Positions 1 through 9,035 of a stretch of 60,557 bases of DNA are shown here, in pieces. How positions within the stretch are numbered: the stretch's first letter is position 1; each line of letters starts with the position of its first letter. The translations under genes were made by a program, and so were the position numbers. The notes under the pieces are model-generated. The model made no database searches. It saw only the letters and a list, made by a program, of their open reading frames with translations, and was not told the DNA's origin. The DNA comes from an uncultured Prevotellaceae bacterium. GTDB taxonomy: Bacteria; Bacteroidota; Bacteroidia; Bacteroidales; Bacteroidaceae. The stretch lies in the NCBI GenBank assembly GCA_902771785.1, contig CACXYH010000010.1, positions 1-60,557 of the forward strand, in the 5' to 3' direction.

Positions 1-90
1 CATCAGAGAGAAAAGAAAAGGCAAACAAAAATTGTCCGCCTAATTAGAAAATATTAACTAAAGTTCTTTGCACAATATCATAAGAAGCAA

Positions 91-245
91 GGGAGGGGAC
101 TTCGAGCGCCCAACAGTCAACCAAGTTTTCGGACCAATCTTAACTTTGGGATCAGTACTAAAACCAGTTGCAGACAATCAGCATTGAATTCCCCTCCCCT
201 CGAGCGCCAACAGTCAACCAAGTTTTCGGACTGATCCTAACTTTT
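91..245. repeat. Pair of ~43-bp direct repeats in the leading gene-free region
   Basis: The first 370 bases hold no gene. Two near-identical copies of a 43-45 bp sequence starting CGAGCGCC begin at 103 and 201, about 98 bp apart, and both contain CAACAGTCAACCAAG and TTTTCGGAC. A G-rich run (91-99) precedes the first copy and its complement, a C-rich run (190-200), precedes the second, so the unit also has an inverted component. The second copy runs straight into the promoter module at 242. Function unknown. Confidence 0.75.
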
Positions 246-366
246 CCATGGGTCAGTAATGCTTGAATTTTGTAATACGTTGATTTTTAGGCGTTTAACA
301 TGATTAAAGATTTCGAAATTTTCCATGGGTAAACGGTACAATTTCAAGATTTTTTTTGTATCTTTG
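242..366 (+). promoter_or_regulatory. Promoter with duplicated TTTTCCATGGGT element
   Basis: TTTTCCATGGGT occurs at 242-253 and again at 319-330. The second copy is followed by a Bacteroidota -7 box, TATCTTTG, at 359-366, exactly 40 bp after its first base. The same arrangement, with the same 40-bp spacing and 76-bp copy spacing, occurs upstream of the cargo gene at 30037. The element is most simply read as a pair of activator or repressor sites; the bound protein is unknown. Confidence 0.7.
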
Positions 367-370
367 CACC

Positions 371-1843
371 ATGGAAACAATTAAACAATCTGTAAATATG
401 ACGATAAGAGCATTGAGCATGTTTATCATGAGCGTTTTGCTGGCGGCTTGCGGGCAGTCGACGCAGGAAGCAACCGAACCGACGGCGGCTCGCTGTCTGG
501 AGGAGGCAGAGACCGCGCTGGCCAATGATAGCGTCCGCATGGGCGAGACGTTGCTGCGAAAGGCCATCCAGCTGTCGGAAGCGGAAGGCGACTGGCACAC
601 CAATTATATTGCGCACCAGCGGCTGGCCGACGCACTTTCGCAATCGAACTCAGAGGAAGCCTTGCGGCTGGTGAAGACGGCGCTCTCGGTCTACGAGCAG
701 CATCCCGACGACGAGCGAAACCTGTGCATCCTGCTCGATTACGCAGGCACCTACGCTGCGCAGGTGGCCTTCACCGAGGAAGGCAGCTACGACGAGGCGC
801 TCGGCTACATCCATCGCGCCTACGACATAGCCCGTCAGCACCAGATGAAGGACCTGATGTGCCAGACGCTCACCAGTCTTGCCAACGTTGCGTGGGCTAA
901 GAAAGACTATCGGCAGGCCGTAGATGATGCCCAAAGGGCAAGAGCTGTGGCAACAGCCGACCTGCTGCCGGGCACCCTGCAGGTGCTGGCCCGCAGCTAC
1001 TTAGACCTCAACATGCTCGACTCGGCCGAGACCTTCTATCGGCAGATAGCGCCAGGCAGCGACGTCCATCTGGCCTACATCGTGCAGAGCAGCCTTGCCA
1101 AGATAGCTGTCCGACGGCTGGGCGCTGCGAAGGTGGAGGACGATATTGACGAAGCCTTTGAGCAGGTGGAAGGCTTCTACTACAAGGCACTCGAGCAGAA
1201 AGATGAGTACTACCAGGAGACGCTTCGGCAGGAAATGGAGAACCAGCAGCTGGAATACCACTCGCGGCTATATCGTCGCACGCTGCTCGTCGTGGTCATC
1301 GCGGCGGTGGTCATACTCGTCGCGGTTGTGGTGGTTCTGCGCTATCGTATCCGCATGCTTCGTCAGCAGCGAGCCTACGAGCAGTCGAGGCTGCAGAGCG
1401 AGCAGCTCATGCACGAGCAGGAGAAACGACAGCTGCAGCAGGAGGCCGCTCACCAGAAAACCCTGCTGCACCAGGCCAACGAGGTGGTGGCGTTCCTGCA
1501 GAACTTCATCCTGGAGCGCACGGAGGTGATGAAGAAGCTCAACCAGAGCGGCGACTCGCTCATCACCCTCAGCAGGCACGAATGGAGGGAGATAGAGCGC
1601 ACGCTCAATGCCATAGACAACAACCGCTTCGCCAACATTCGCGAACACTTCCCTGCGATGCAGGAAGACGACCTCCGCCTGTGCATCCTCACCCGCCTGG
1701 GGCTCACCAACCGCACCATTGGCAACATCTACTGCATCACCGTCTCAGCCGTGCAGCATCGCAAGCTCAAGCTGAAGAAAGAGGTGTTTGGAGAGACCAA
1801 TCCAGACGTCACGCTGGAACAGATACTCACAAATAATTATTAA
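371..1843 (+). CDS. TPR/membrane/HTH regulator lipoprotein
   Basis: A protein of about 490 residues. The N-terminal hydrophobic stretch ends in a lipobox (LLAAC, Cys about 27). Helical TPR-like repeats fill residues 35-290, a strong membrane helix (VVVIAAVVILVAVVVV) lies near 304-325, a Gln/Glu-rich coiled coil follows to about 380, and the C-terminus has a LuxR-like helix-turn-helix (LGLTNRTIGNIYCIT, SAVQHRKLKLKKE). This periplasmic-TPR, membrane, cytoplasmic-HTH layout is common in Bacteroidota regulators of surface proteins. An upstream TTG at 356 overlaps the -7 box and is excluded. ATG 371 lies 4 nt after the box; ATG 398 would give a shorter, cleaner signal peptide and a 5' leader. The cargo gene follows after 17 bp, so the pair is probably cotranscribed and functionally linked (inference). 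Confidence 0.8.
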   Translation: METIKQSVNMTIRALSMFIMSVLLAACGQSTQEATEPTAARCLEEAETALANDSVRMGETLLRKAIQLSEAEGDWHTNYIAHQRLADALSQSNSEEALRLVKTALSVYEQHPDDERNLCILLDYAGTYAAQVAFTEEGSYDEALGYIHRAYDIARQHQMKDLMCQTLTSLANVAWAKKDYRQAVDDAQRARAVATADLLPGTLQVLARSYLDLNMLDSAETFYRQIAPGSDVHLAYIVQSSLAKIAVRRLGAAKVEDDIDEAFEQVEGFYYKALEQKDEYYQETLRQEMENQQLEYHSRLYRRTLLVVVIAAVVILVAVVVVLRYRIRMLRQQRAYEQSRLQSEQLMHEQEKRQLQQEAAHQKTLLHQANEVVAFLQNFILERTEVMKKLNQSGDSLITLSRHEWREIERTLNAIDNNRFANIREHFPAMQEDDLRLCILTRLGLTNRTIGNIYCITVSAVQHRKLKLKKEVFGETNPDVTLEQILTNNY

Positions 1844-1860
1844 CTTAAAATTAAATAGGT

Positions 1861-3855
1861 ATGAAAAAGATTACGTTATTGCTTATTTCGTGTGTGCTGG
1901 CATCGCTGACCATGTTGGCGCAAGGAACATCCGACCCCGACTACCTTCCCTTCGTAAAGAAGCTCAAGGGTTGGGCTGTCGTAAGCTCCGACTTTGGCGG
2001 AGACATTCATTTCTACACTTACAGATTGTCGCTTGAGGGAGTGGACAAGGATGGAAAGACCTACTTGCAACTATGTCGGACAAAGGACGACTTGGGCGTC
2101 GTCGAAAACGCGGGCCTGCTGCGTGAGGAGAACCGAAAGGTGTATCTCTACGATGCTCAGATGCAGAGAGAGTTCCTGGTGTTCGACTATTCTTTGAAGG
2201 CAGGCGATACCTACGACACCTATTCGTATGACGAGCAGAAGGAGGTGACCTACAAGGTGCTGTCGGTTGGCGATTACGCAGAAGGGCCAGAGGTCGTACG
2301 CAATAACTACAACGAAAGGACAGACAGCACAACGGCACAGCGCCGCTATCTGAGGAAATGGACGGTATGCCGTGCTGATGACGAGTCACTACAGAAGACG
2401 TGGATAGAGGGTGCAGGCTCCCTCGAAGGGCCATTGGAAAACCTCTACGATGCACGTCCCGTCTCTTCCTGCAGTAATCTGGCTTATGTGAACTATGGCG
2501 GCGATTATTATGATTACCTTTTCCTGCCGTTCTCGTTCCATGATGAGTTCGGCCAGATTCACGGCAGTAACCTGCCTACGTTCGACTCCGACTATTCAAG
2601 CATGCATCATCAGCTTACCTACGAGTTGGAAGGCGACCGTCTGCATGTCTACGGCAAAGTGTTTACCCAGTGCGGCCCCAACAACTATGCCTACTTCATA
2701 GAGGAACCGACCGACGACCCGCTGGTGCGCAAGCTCCGTTTCGTCATTCAAGGGGCAGAGCCAAAGGCAAATTGCGTGGCACTTCATTCCACCCAATTCT
2801 ACGTTCCTGGCTTCGACCCCAAGATGAACTACGTTGTGGTCGACAATCAGGGCGAGGAGCATCCCGTCATCAGCAGAACCCCACAGCAGGCCTATCGTCC
2901 GTTTGTGGAAGACGGCAAGACGTGGGTTGTAAAGGCCAGCACAAGTGGGTATAGCGCGGCAGGTGGTGACTATTGGATAGAGAATTGCTATTTCGATGGC
3001 GACACCATTGTCAACGGTCAGAAGGCCAAGCGAATGTTTTGCGACGGAGCATATTCCGGTGCCTGGTACGAGCAAGACAAGAAAGTGTATTGCGCTTACA
3101 AAGGCAGAGAGCAGTTTGAGCAGCTCTACGACTTTACGCTCTCCTCGAACGATAGCATAACTACAGATGGCAATTTGCTGGTAGTGAGCAAAATATCGGG
3201 GGGCGTCACAGGCTTCAAGGGTGTCTATTATGTTTTTGACAGACACGGAGAGGAGTTTGGACGCTGGTTTGAAGGAGTCGGCAGCGAGTCGTGGCCGTGG
3301 ATTACTTTCCCTTGGAAAAACGTAGGTGCTCAAGGCACACTCCTTGTTTGTATGGTGGGCGATGAGGTCGTCTATTGCAACGACGAGGTCGACGACCCCT
3401 ACATCATGGGAAGCCGCAGGCGCTTCGACTTCACCCATACTATCAAAACAAAGCCCAAGGCACCGATGATGAGGGCGGCCGAAATACCGCTGTATGGTGA
3501 ATACAACGACCAGCAGCTGAATATCAGTCTCGATCCGCTCGACGATGCCTATCTGGTGCGCATCGTCAGCGAAGAGGGCAAGGTTGTCTATGAGAAATCC
3601 ATCAATGCTGTCGACATCGTTGGGCTCAACATCGACATATCTTCCTATCCCGCAGGTGTTTACAACGTTGTTCTGGAGAATGGACGGGAGTCCTATACTG
3701 GCGCATTCGAAGCACTGACGGCAGGAATCAGCGACGCCCTGCGTCAAGACAAGGCCGACGGGCTCAAGGCTGTCTATAACCTTCAGGGCCAGCGAGTCAG
3801 CTCCCTGCAGAAGGGACTGAACATCGTAAACGGACGAAAGGTCTTTGTAAGATAG
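1861..3855 (+). CDS. Secreted protein with T9SS sorting tail
   Basis: 664 residues. A signal peptide (MKKITLLLISCVLASLTMLAQG) is followed by a long region I do not recognise, rich in Tyr, Asp and Gly, with two similar halves of 'KTW' and 'DGDTIVNGQ/KDGKTYLQ' type seen in Bacteroidota extracellular beta-rich proteins. The last 80 residues look like the T9SS type A C-terminal domain: a beta-sandwich with YPAGVYNVVLENG, then VYNLQGQRV and a final NGRKVFVR. It is therefore probably exported by T9SS and anchored or released at the cell surface. It is second in an operon with the HTH regulator. The substrate or role cannot be told from sequence. Confidence 0.8.
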   Translation: MKKITLLLISCVLASLTMLAQGTSDPDYLPFVKKLKGWAVVSSDFGGDIHFYTYRLSLEGVDKDGKTYLQLCRTKDDLGVVENAGLLREENRKVYLYDAQMQREFLVFDYSLKAGDTYDTYSYDEQKEVTYKVLSVGDYAEGPEVVRNNYNERTDSTTAQRRYLRKWTVCRADDESLQKTWIEGAGSLEGPLENLYDARPVSSCSNLAYVNYGGDYYDYLFLPFSFHDEFGQIHGSNLPTFDSDYSSMHHQLTYELEGDRLHVYGKVFTQCGPNNYAYFIEEPTDDPLVRKLRFVIQGAEPKANCVALHSTQFYVPGFDPKMNYVVVDNQGEEHPVISRTPQQAYRPFVEDGKTWVVKASTSGYSAAGGDYWIENCYFDGDTIVNGQKAKRMFCDGAYSGAWYEQDKKVYCAYKGREQFEQLYDFTLSSNDSITTDGNLLVVSKISGGVTGFKGVYYVFDRHGEEFGRWFEGVGSESWPWITFPWKNVGAQGTLLVCMVGDEVVYCNDEVDDPYIMGSRRRFDFTHTIKTKPKAPMMRAAEIPLYGEYNDQQLNISLDPLDDAYLVRIVSEEGKVVYEKSINAVDIVGLNIDISSYPAGVYNVVLENGRESYTGAFEALTAGISDALRQDKADGLKAVYNLQGQRVSSLQKGLNIVNGRKVFVR

Positions 3856-3877
3856 GGAGAGAGAGGTCTGCTGCGCG

Positions 3878-4372
3878 CTAATACTCCTCGAGTACTTTCT
3901 TCAGCCGTTCTTTTCTGCTCAGCTTGTTCTTCTTCTTGAAGAGCTTGCTGAGCAGCGGCAGGATGTTGAAGCCGCTCGAGGGCTTGGCGGCGGCGAGCTG
4001 GGCTTCCTGCTTGCTCAGCCGTAGCCCCTTGTTGAGCTGCTCCAGGCTCTCCTCGGGCTTCAGCTTGCCGAACACGGGCACGTCGGGCAGCAGCATGAGC
4101 TTTGAAAGCAGGTAGATGGTGTCGCCGGCCTCTGTAGTGTTGACGAGCGTCGACTCATAGCCAACGTGCGTGAGCACCATCGTCAGGCACGAGTCGGCTA
4201 CGGCGAAGCGTCCCAGGCTGTCGCTCACGGTCTTGCTGAGCGTGCTGGTGGTGACGTTCACGCCGCCGATGGGCTTCCGAGTCTCCATATCGGCAGCCAC
4301 AAAGCGCTTCTGCGCCAGCGCGGGCAGGCTGAGCAGCAGCAATGCTCCAAGTAGTTTCGTTCGCAAAAACAT
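3878..4372 (-). CDS. Small secreted protein with carboxypeptidase-regulatory-like domain
   Basis: 164 residues from ATG 4372. The start is set by a -7 box (TACTTTTG, read on the minus strand at 4384-4377) just 4 nt upstream; the longer open frame to 4456 would run through the promoter. It has a signal peptide (LLGALLLLSLPALAQ), then a beta-sandwich like CarboxypepD_reg (KPIGGVNVTTS, DSLGRFAV, LTHVGYES), then a basic Lys-rich C-terminal tail (LFKKKNKLSRKERLKK). In Bacteroidota such domains usually sit at the N-terminus of TonB-dependent receptors; here the domain stands alone. Convergent with the preceding cargo gene, 22 bp apart. Role unknown. Confidence 0.75.
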   Translation of the reverse strand: MFLRTKLLGALLLLSLPALAQKRFVAADMETRKPIGGVNVTTSTLSKTVSDSLGRFAVADSCLTMVLTHVGYESTLVNTTEAGDTIYLLSKLMLLPDVPVFGKLKPEESLEQLNKGLRLSKQEAQLAAAKPSSGFNILPLLSKLFKKKNKLSRKERLKKVLEEY

Positions 4373-4462
4373 GGTGCAAAAGTAGGCAAAAGGCGCATGT
4401 CCTGCAAATGTTTTTCGGCTATTTAAGCACAATTGACAGTTTTTCAGAATAGCCATCGGGCG

Positions 4463-5806
4463 TCAGACGATGGGCAGCGAGATGCCGCATATTTTCTGGT
4501 AGACGTCGAGGGCGTAGACGTCGGTCATGCCGCTGATGTAGTCGATGACGGCCATGATTCGGGTCTCGAGCTGCGGGTTGGTAATGTCGTACTGGCTGCT
4601 GACGCGGTCGATGAGCTGTCGCGAGTAGTAGCGGTCGGGGTGCTCGATGGCCTCGGTCATCAGCTCCATGAGGGTGCCCATGATGCGATAGCCGGAGAGC
4701 TCCACGTCGAGCACGGGGCGGCTGCGGTAGATGCGCTGCTTCGAGATGGTGGTGCAGCGGGCGTAGGCCTCGTGCTGCAGCGGGGCGATGTGGTCGATGA
4801 GGCTGCCCTCGAAGGTGCCGGCGAGTATCTCGGGCTCATGCTGCATGAAGGTGTTCACGCATTCGTTCTCGAGCTTGCCGATGACGCAGGCGCGCAGGTA
4901 TTGTATCTGTTCGTGCACGTCAGTGAGCTGTTCGTCGGCGATGCGCTGGCGTATTTTCTGCTGGATGTCGTCTTCGAAGAAGTCGAGCAGCAGCTGGCTC
5001 GTCTCGTCGAAGGAGAGCAGCTTCAGCTTGTGGGCGTCCTCGAGGTCCATGATTTCGTAGCAGATGTCGTCGGCAGCCTCTACGAGGTACACCAGCGGAT
5101 GGCGGGCATAGCAGAGCAGGCCGCCGTCGGCAGGCTTCTGGATGATGCCCAGCTCGCGGGCTATGCGCTGGTAGGTAGGTGCCTCGCTGCTGAAGAAGCC
5201 GAACTTGCCCTTCTTGCCGGCCAGCGACGAGGAGTAGGGATACTTGACGATGGCGGCGAGGGTGGGGTAGGTCATGACGAAGCCGCCCGGCCTGCGGCCG
5301 CAGAACTGATGGGTGAGCAGGCGGAAGGCGTTGGCATTGCCCTCGAAGTGGGTGATGTCGTCCCAGAACGTGGCCGACACCTTCTCGCGCAGCGAGAGGC
5401 CCTTGCCCTCGGTGAAGAAGGTCTGTATGGCTTTCTCGCCGGAGTGGCCGAAGGGCGGGTTGCCCATATCGTGGGCCAGACAGGCCGTAGCCACGATTTG
5501 TCCTATTTCAGGCACCATGCTCTCGCGCAGCTCCGGCTGGCGCTGACAGAGGCGGCGTGCTACGTCGCTGCCCAGCGACATGCCCACGCTGGCCACCTCG
5601 AGCGAGTGGGTGAGGCGGTTGTGTACGAAGATGCTGCCCGGCAGCGGGAACACCTGCGTCTTGTTCTGCATGCGGCGAAAGGGTGCCGAGAAGATGAGTC
5701 GGTCGTAGTCACGCTTGAACTCGGTGCGGTCGTCGTGACGCTCAGGATGGCGGTTCTCCTGTCCGAGCCGTTGGGTCGAGATGAGTTGTTTCCAGTCCAT
5801 TGTCAT
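4463..5806 (-). CDS. dgt: dGTP triphosphohydrolase-like HD-domain protein
   Basis: About 447 residues. Member of the dGTPase family, which splits dNTPs to deoxynucleoside and triphosphate. The HD metal site is visible as ACLAHDMGNPPFGHSGE, preceded by NRLTHSLEVASVG, the conserved first His region. An N-terminal family signature, APFRRMQNKTQVFPL, is present. The track start at 5851 would place the promoter inside the gene: the -7 box TACCTTTG (minus strand, 5818-5811) is 4 nt from ATG 5806, with a second ATG at 5800. Divergent from dut, so both neighbours act on dNTP pools. Confidence 0.88.
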   Translation of the reverse strand: MTMDWKQLISTQRLGQENRHPERHDDRTEFKRDYDRLIFSAPFRRMQNKTQVFPLPGSIFVHNRLTHSLEVASVGMSLGSDVARRLCQRQPELRESMVPEIGQIVATACLAHDMGNPPFGHSGEKAIQTFFTEGKGLSLREKVSATFWDDITHFEGNANAFRLLTHQFCGRRPGGFVMTYPTLAAIVKYPYSSSLAGKKGKFGFFSSEAPTYQRIARELGIIQKPADGGLLCYARHPLVYLVEAADDICYEIMDLEDAHKLKLLSFDETSQLLLDFFEDDIQQKIRQRIADEQLTDVHEQIQYLRACVIGKLENECVNTFMQHEPEILAGTFEGSLIDHIAPLQHEAYARCTTISKQRIYRSRPVLDVELSGYRIMGTLMELMTEAIEHPDRYYSRQLIDRVSSQYDITNPQLETRIMAVIDYISGMTDVYALDVYQKICGISLPIV

Positions 5807-5810
5807 GCTG

Positions 5811-5922
5811 CAAAGGTAGTAAAAGTTCATAGTACGGAGCGCATCGTTCATGCTTTTTTTGGCATTTTTTCAACTTTTTAGGACGAAAAATATGGTAGTT
5901 TGTGGATTTATAGCTACTTTTG
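5811..5922. promoter_or_regulatory. Divergent promoters of dgt and dut
   Basis: Two TAnnTTTG boxes point outward: TACCTTTG on the minus strand at 5818-5811 for the dGTPase gene, and TACTTTTG on the plus strand at 5915-5922, 21 bp before the dut start. The roughly 137-bp intergenic space holds no other obvious element. Confidence 0.65.
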
Positions 5923-5943
5923 CACTTTAAATAGTATGCATAT

Positions 5944-6378
5944 ATGAAAATCAAGGTTGTGAACAAGGGCCGTCAGCCGCTGCCTGCCTATGCTACGGAG
6001 CAGAGTGCGGGCATGGATTTGAGGGCCAATATAGAGGAACCCATCACGCTCCGGCCGATGGAGCGCCGACTGGTGCCCACGGGACTCTACATTGCCCTGC
6101 CGCCGGGCTACGAGGCTCAGGTGCGTCCGCGCAGCGGGCTGGCGCTGAAGCACGGTATCACGGTGCTCAACGCGCCTGGCACCATCGACGCCGACTATCG
6201 TGGCGAGGTGGGCGTGCTGCTGGTGAACCTGTCGGCCGAGCCGTTTGTGGTCAACGACGGCGAGCGCATCGCCCAGATGGTCATCGCCCGCCACGAGACG
6301 GCCGAGTTTGAGCCGGTCGACGAGCTCGACGCTACGGTGCGCGGCGCCGGCGGCTACGGGCATACGGGAGTGAAGTGA
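5944..6378 (+). CDS. dut: Deoxyuridine 5'-triphosphate nucleotidohydrolase (dUTPase)
   Basis: 144 residues, the usual length for a trimeric dUTPase. It hydrolyses dUTP to dUMP and pyrophosphate, keeping uracil out of DNA and feeding dTMP synthesis. The five family motifs are visible: SAGMDLRA (1), [11 protein letters not shown] (2, phosphate contact), [13 protein letters not shown] (3, with the catalytic Asp), ERIAQMVI (4) and GAGGYGHTG (5, the flexible C-terminal arm). Divergent from the dGTPase gene and 31 bp before a TPR gene. Confidence 0.95.
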   Translation: MKIKVVNKGRQPLPAYATEQSAGMDLRANIEEPITLRPMERRLVPTGLYIALPPGYEAQVRPRSGLALKHGITVLNAPGTIDADYRGEVGVLLVNLSAEPFVVNDGERIAQMVIARHETAEFEPVDELDATVRGAGGYGHTGVK

Positions 6379-6409
6379 ATATTAATTAGGATATACGAAG
6401 AAAAAGAAG

Positions 6410-8164
6410 ATGCTGGGTTTTGTGATACGAAGAATGGCTGCGCTAATTGTCGTGTGCTGCTGCTGTTGCCTGACGGCATCGGCCCAGACGGCGCGTGTGT
6501 CGCAGTCGGCCGTACATCAGCAGCTGTCTGACGCCCGACGCTACGACATGCTGTTCCTCGAGGCGATGGTGCAGCGGCAGAAAGACAACGACGATGCCGC
6601 CTTCGACCTCCTGTCGCGATGCGTGGAGCTGAACCCGCAGGCCAGCGAGGCCTACTACTTCCTCGCCCAGTACTATGCGCAGATGAAGGAGGAGGAGAAA
6701 ACGCTGGCGTATCTGGAGAAAGCGGCCCAGCTGAGCCCAGACAACCCCACCTACATGGAGACGCTGGCCGACGCCTACATCTCGCAGGAGCAGTACGACA
6801 AGGCTGTGGCCGTGATTGAGAAGCTGCTCGAGACCAACAAGAACCGCGACGACCTGCTCGACCTGCTCTACAGGCTGCACCGCCACCAGAAGCAGTACAA
6901 GGAGGCCATAGCCGTGCTCGACCGCATGGAGGTGAACGACGGCAAGAGCGAGCGCCTATCGGCCTTGAAGAGCGCGCTCTACGTGGATATGGACGACATG
7001 CCTTCGGCCATCAAGGAGATGAAGACGCTGGCCGACCAGTATCCCAACGACCTGAACTACCTGCGGCTCTATGCCGACATGCTGCGCTCCGACGGAAAGC
7101 TCGACGAGGCTTACGAGATTTACCAGCGCATCCTGAAGGAAGAGCCCAACAACAGCCAGGCGCAGATGTCGCTGCGCAGCTACTACCTCGTCACCGAGAA
7201 CTACGAGGCTGCCGACTCGCTGACCCATCACCTGCTGCTGAACGAGAACACAGAGCTGATGGACAAGCTTGATCTGCTGCGGCGCGTCATCGGACAGAGC
7301 GAGGCAGAGGGCGGCGACAGCACCCGCGTGCTGGACCTCTTCCACCAGATGCTGGCTCAGCCGCAGAAGACATCGGACATCGCCGAGCTCTGTGCCGCCT
7401 ATATGGACCTGAAGAAGATGCCGCGCGACAGCGTGGCCGCTATGCTCGAGCGCGTGCTCCAGATAGCACCCGACAATGCCGGCGCCCGCCTGCGCCTCGT
7501 GGGCTATGCCTGGGAGGCCGACGACAATGAGCGCATCATCGAGCTGTGCAAGGCAGCCCGCCAGTATAACCCCGACGAGATGGCCTTCTACTACTATCAG
7601 GGGCTGGCCTACTATCGGGAGGACGACCACGACAACGCGCTGAACGCCCTGCAGAACGGCATCAGCGTCATCAAGGAAGACAGCAACCCCTCCATCGTGA
7701 GCGACTTCTATGCCATCATGGGCGACCTGCTGCACCAGAAGGGACGCGAAAGCGAGGCCTACGAGGCCTACGACTCCTGCCTGCAGTGGAAGCCCGACAA
7801 CTACGGCTGCCTGAACAACTACGCCTACTTCCTCAGCGAGAAGGGCCAGCAGCTCGACCGTGCCGAGGACATGAGCTTCAAGGCCATCAAGGCCGAACCG
7901 AAGAACGCCACCTATCTCGACACCTACGCCTGGATTCTGTTCATGAAGAAGCGCTACAGCGAGGCCCGCATCTACATCGACCGCGCGATGGCCAACGACA
8001 CGTCGACCACGAGCGGAGTGATTACCGAGCATGCCGGCGACATCTATGCCATGTGCGGACTCACCGCCGAGGCCGTAGAGCTCTGGCAGAAGGCGCTGCC
8101 CCTCGACCCTAAGAACAAAGTGCTGATTAGAAAAATTAAACGGAAAAAATATATTAAGCAATGA
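6410..8164 (+). CDS. Exported tetratricopeptide repeat protein
   Basis: 584 residues. An N-terminal hydrophobic stretch contains five consecutive Cys residues (VVCCCCCLTASAQ), then a likely signal peptidase I site after SAQ. The rest is a chain of TPR units (for example ASEAYYFLAQYYAQMKEEE, ATYLDTYAWILFMKKRY) covering about residues 45-575, so it is probably a periplasmic scaffold. The stop overlaps the next start as ATGA, which suggests translational coupling to the DUF4292 lipoprotein. This TPR / DUF4292 / EnvC order looks like one envelope-maintenance operon with dut (inference from spacing and order). Confidence 0.85.
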   Translation: MLGFVIRRMAALIVVCCCCCLTASAQTARVSQSAVHQQLSDARRYDMLFLEAMVQRQKDNDDAAFDLLSRCVELNPQASEAYYFLAQYYAQMKEEEKTLAYLEKAAQLSPDNPTYMETLADAYISQEQYDKAVAVIEKLLETNKNRDDLLDLLYRLHRHQKQYKEAIAVLDRMEVNDGKSERLSALKSALYVDMDDMPSAIKEMKTLADQYPNDLNYLRLYADMLRSDGKLDEAYEIYQRILKEEPNNSQAQMSLRSYYLVTENYEAADSLTHHLLLNENTELMDKLDLLRRVIGQSEAEGGDSTRVLDLFHQMLAQPQKTSDIAELCAAYMDLKKMPRDSVAAMLERVLQIAPDNAGARLRLVGYAWEADDNERIIELCKAARQYNPDEMAFYYYQGLAYYREDDHDNALNALQNGISVIKEDSNPSIVSDFYAIMGDLLHQKGRESEAYEAYDSCLQWKPDNYGCLNNYAYFLSEKGQQLDRAEDMSFKAIKAEPKNATYLDTYAWILFMKKRYSEARIYIDRAMANDTSTTSGVITEHAGDIYAMCGLTAEAVELWQKALPLDPKNKVLIRKIKRKKYIKQ

Positions 8165-9018
8165 AACTGACACGCTATTTGAAGATTGCCGTACTCGCAG
8201 CACCCTTGTTGCTGACCGCTTGCGGCTCGCACAAGAAATTAACAAAGGAGCAGCCTAAGCCTGAAGAGGTTGCCGAAGTAGCAAAACAGCAGCAGTTCCT
8301 GCAGAAGGTGCAGAGCAACTCGCAAGAGAACAAGTTCGTCACCTCGAAGCTGAAGTTCACCGTAGAGGTAGGCCAGCAGAAGGTGGGCCTGACGGGCAAT
8401 CTGAAGATGAAGCGCGACGACGTCATCCGCCTGCAGCTCATGGCCTTCGGCTTCGTCGAGGCCGGTCGCCTGGAGTTCACCAAGGACTATGTGCTCATCA
8501 TGGACCGCATCAACAAGCAGTACTTGAAGTTGCCCTATAACTACGTGGACTTCCTGCGTGAGAGCGGCATCAACTTCTACACGCTGCAGGCCCTGTTCTG
8601 GAACGAACTCTTCATGCCCGGTCAGCCCACGCTCACCGAGGAAGGACGCAAGAAGTTCAGTGCCACCCTGGGCGGCGAAGACGTGGTCATCAGCTACGAC
8701 GCCGACTCGAAGCTGACCTGCAGCTGGCTGGCCAACGACAAGACGGGCGTCATCAAGATGGCCAACATCCTCTATAAGGACCGCTTCAAGGGCAACTCAC
8801 AGCTCAACTGGGACTATCTCGACTTCAAGACCCTGAACAAGAAGGTGTTCCCCACCTCGATGAACGTCACCCTCACCACCCTTGAGAAGGACATCAGGCT
8901 GGGCATCACGCTCAGCTACTTGGGCAACGACGAGAACTGGGAGACGCGTACCGTTGTCTCCGACAAATATCGTGAGGTGAGCGTCGACGAGATTCTTCGT
9001 CGCTTCATGGCCCTTTAA
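8161..9018 (+). CDS. DUF4292-like lipoprotein
   Basis: 285 residues. Lipoprotein signal peptide with lipobox LLLTACGS (Cys about 21), then a charged Lys/Gln/Glu linker. The body alternates strands typical of LolA/LolB-type lipid-binding half-barrels (KFTVEVGQQKVGLTGNLKMKRDDVIRLQLMA, GFVEAGRLEFTKDYVLIMDR). It resembles the DUF4292 family of Bacteroidota lipoproteins. By fold analogy a role in handling lipoproteins or lipids in the periplasm is possible, but not shown. Overlaps the TPR gene by 4 bases and is 17 bp before the EnvC-like gene. Confidence 0.8.
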   Translation: MKLTRYLKIAVLAAPLLLTACGSHKKLTKEQPKPEEVAEVAKQQQFLQKVQSNSQENKFVTSKLKFTVEVGQQKVGLTGNLKMKRDDVIRLQLMAFGFVEAGRLEFTKDYVLIMDRINKQYLKLPYNYVDFLRESGINFYTLQALFWNELFMPGQPTLTEEGRKKFSATLGGEDVVISYDADSKLTCSWLANDKTGVIKMANILYKDRFKGNSQLNWDYLDFKTLNKKVFPTSMNVTLTTLEKDIRLGITLSYLGNDENWETRTVVSDKYREVSVDEILRRFMAL

Positions 9019-9035
9019 CCGTTACTCACTCTTAG

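Noticed and set aside
4433-5881. 482-residue open frame opposite the dGTPase gene
   Set aside because: It is the complement of a clear HD-domain gene; composition is Val/Leu/Ala/Gly-rich as expected for the antisense of a GC-rich coding frame.
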